Part shown: positions 6,200 to 6,904 of the stretch, piece after piece
How the letters are laid out: every line of letters starts with the position of its first letter
How positions within the stretch are numbered: position 1 is the first letter of the stretch
Source: Planctomycetota bacterium
Lineage (GTDB): Bacteria; Planctomycetota; SZUA-567
Length of the DNA: 6,904 nucleotides
NCBI GenBank assembly: GCA_031270145.1
Contig: JAISYD010000150.1
Location: forward strand, 1 to 6,904
Reading direction: 5' to 3'
Program-made: the position numbers and the translations under genes
Notes under the pieces: generated by a model
Database searches by the model: none
What the model was told of the DNA's origin: nothing
Seen by the model: the letters and a program-made list of their open reading frames with translations, nothing else

Positions 6200-6294
6200 G
6201 AGATGATTTCGCATTTTTCCCCTCCTTTTTTTAATTGCTTATTTTATAATATATTATATTGTTAATCCGCTATGCAGATTTTGAGTAATATTGC

Positions 6295-6323
6295 TTGTTT
6301 AAAGACCCGGAGTGCAGTATACT
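6295..6323 (+). promoter_or_regulatory. gntR promoter
   Basis: TTGTTT (6295-6300), a 17-base spacer and TATACT (6318-6323) form a good sigma-70 promoter facing gntR. Transcription would begin near 6330, leaving only about 17 bases of leader with GGAG (6331-6334) at its very 5' end. The perfect TATAAT at 6245-6250 has no matching -35 box and is a poorer candidate. Confidence 0.55.
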
Positions 6324-6324
6324 G
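6315..6324. promoter_or_regulatory. Probable gntR autoregulatory operator
   Basis: CAGTATACTG is a perfect 10-bp palindrome with the same GTATAC core as the cluster at 6170-6193, and matches CAGTATACAG there at 9 of 10 positions. It contains the -10 box of the gntR promoter, which suggests autorepression. Confidence 0.65.
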
Positions 6325-6346
6325 GGCGCTGGAGAAAAGAAAGTGT

Positions 6347-6904
6347 ATGAACATGTCATTTAAAAGACTGCAAGAACAAGCGTACGACCATTTGAAAAAC
6401 ATGATTCTAGCCGAAGAGTTCGACCGGGACACCATCTATTCGGAGACGAAAATCGCAGAAACCCTGGGGATATCCCGAACCCCCATCCGCGATGCCCTCC
6501 AACGGCTTAGTCACGACGGGCTGATCGATATCATGCCGAGCAAGGGCTTTTGCGTCCACAAGCTCACCTATGGCGACATAATCGAAATCTACCAGATGCG
6601 GTGCGCCATCGAGGGCTATTGCGCCAAACTCCTGGCGCAGCGGCGGAACTCTCCCGAAGCGCAAAAGACCCTAGACTATTTGAGCGGTTTTGTGGCCGAG
6701 CAGCGGATCCTCTGTGAGGAGAATCGTTCGGTTCGGGAACTGGTGGAACTGGATTATAAGTTCCATATCGGGATAATTGACTTCTCAATGAATCGAATAT
6801 TTTCGCAAACCTATTCGAATCAGATGTATCGGATGCGGATGATCACGCTTGAGGGACAGGGCAGGCCTGACCGGCGGAAAAGTTCCTTGGCCGAACACAC
6901 GGAA
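6347..6904 (+). CDS. GntR-family transcriptional regulator, FadR/FCD subfamily (partial, 3' end missing)
   Basis: The frame is open from ATG 6347 to the window end: 186 residues and no stop. Residues 7-71 are a winged helix-turn-helix, with YSETKIAETLGISRTPIRDA (31-50) matching the GntR signature (SE..LA..LGVSRTPVREAL) and KGFCV (66-70) in the wing. The rest is an all-helical FCD ligand-binding domain; D136 and H140 (LDYKFH) fit its D-x3-H metal motif, and H184 in AEHTE is likely the next ligand. Such regulators usually bind carboxylic acids or sugar acids and repress the adjacent operon until the ligand appears. It is divergent from the dehydrogenase-TRAP operon and faces the shared operators. 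ATG 6347 has GGAG 12 bases upstream, a long spacing; ATG 6353 is an alternative. The missing C-terminus should hold the last metal histidine. Confidence 0.92.
   Translation, partial: MNMSFKRLQEQAYDHLKNMILAEEFDRDTIYSETKIAETLGISRTPIRDALQRLSHDGLIDIMPSKGFCVHKLTYGDIIEIYQMRCAIEGYCAKLLAQRRNSPEAQKTLDYLSGFVAEQRILCEENRSVRELVELDYKFHIGIIDFSMNRIFSQTYSNQMYRMRMITLEGQGRPDRRKSSLAEHTE

Larger units (their letters stand above)
5947..6346. other. Divergent intergenic control region between operon and gntR
   Basis: These 400 bases contain no convincing gene. From left to right (plus coordinates): a purine-rich (minus strand) ribosome-binding stretch, a leader of about 218 bases with a hairpin at 6054-6070, the operon promoter with its operator cluster (6170-6199), a pyrimidine tract (6214-6232), a very AT-rich stretch with a perfect palindrome (6245-6258), and the gntR promoter with a fourth operator (6295-6324). 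The AT content contrasts with the GC-rich flanking genes. Confidence 0.8.

Noticed and set aside
6213..6233. T-rich and C-rich tract read as a terminator or slippery repeat
   Set aside because: No hairpin precedes the T-runs, and there is no upstream transcript on the plus strand that would need ending there.
1..6904. CRISPR array, insertion sequence, tRNA or rRNA
   Set aside because: I found no regularly spaced direct repeats, transposase motifs, terminal inverted repeats with target duplications, or cloverleaf-like segments in either strand.

Overview
The window holds most of one catabolic-type operon on the minus strand, its divergently transcribed regulator on the plus strand, and the tail of an unrelated-looking plus-strand gene at the left edge. 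Coding DNA is GC-rich, while the 400-base regulatory gap between the operon and the regulator is AT-rich. The genes have ordinary bacterial starts, purine-rich ribosome binding sites and sigma-70-like promoters. A TRAP transporter operon of this build occurs in Proteobacteria, Desulfobacterota, Synergistota, Spirochaetota and some clostridial lineages. The sequence alone does not let me choose between them.

Layout from right to left, in the direction of operon transcription. At 6347-6904 (+) is a GntR-family regulator of the FadR/FCD type, cut by the window end. At 5947-6346 is a divergent control region with two good promoters. Their -10 boxes both lie inside repeated GTATAC palindromes, which are the probable operators of the regulator. 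The operon then runs: a threonine-dehydrogenase-like zinc alcohol dehydrogenase (4882-5946), a crotonase-family protein (4081-4860), the TRAP solute-binding protein (3051-4049), a structured 214-base gap, the small TRAP permease (2342-2836), the large TRAP permease (1056-2345, overlapping the previous gene by 4 bases) and a xylose-isomerase-like TIM-barrel protein (183-1049). Apart from the structured gap, spacings are -4 to 31 bases, and I see no intrinsic terminator inside the operon, so it reads as one transcription unit. At 1-96 (+) an open frame ends; it converges on the operon across a short gap with a hairpin and a T-run.

Working model (inference): the FCD-GntR protein senses a small acid or its breakdown product and controls the operon and itself. 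The TRAP system imports a carboxylate-bearing compound; its binding protein keeps the conserved arginine that grips carboxylates. The dehydrogenase and the TIM-barrel isomerase/epimerase oxidise and rearrange it. The crotonase would act on a CoA thioester, yet no CoA ligase or CoA transferase is in view. That mixture does not match a standard pathway I can name, so the substrate is open.

The two features most worth a second look are the pair of interleaved inverted repeats between the TRAP binding-protein and permease genes, which could form a pseudoknot or two alternative hairpins, and the tight promoter-operator arrangement in the divergent region. I found no CRISPR array, transposase, tRNA or rRNA.
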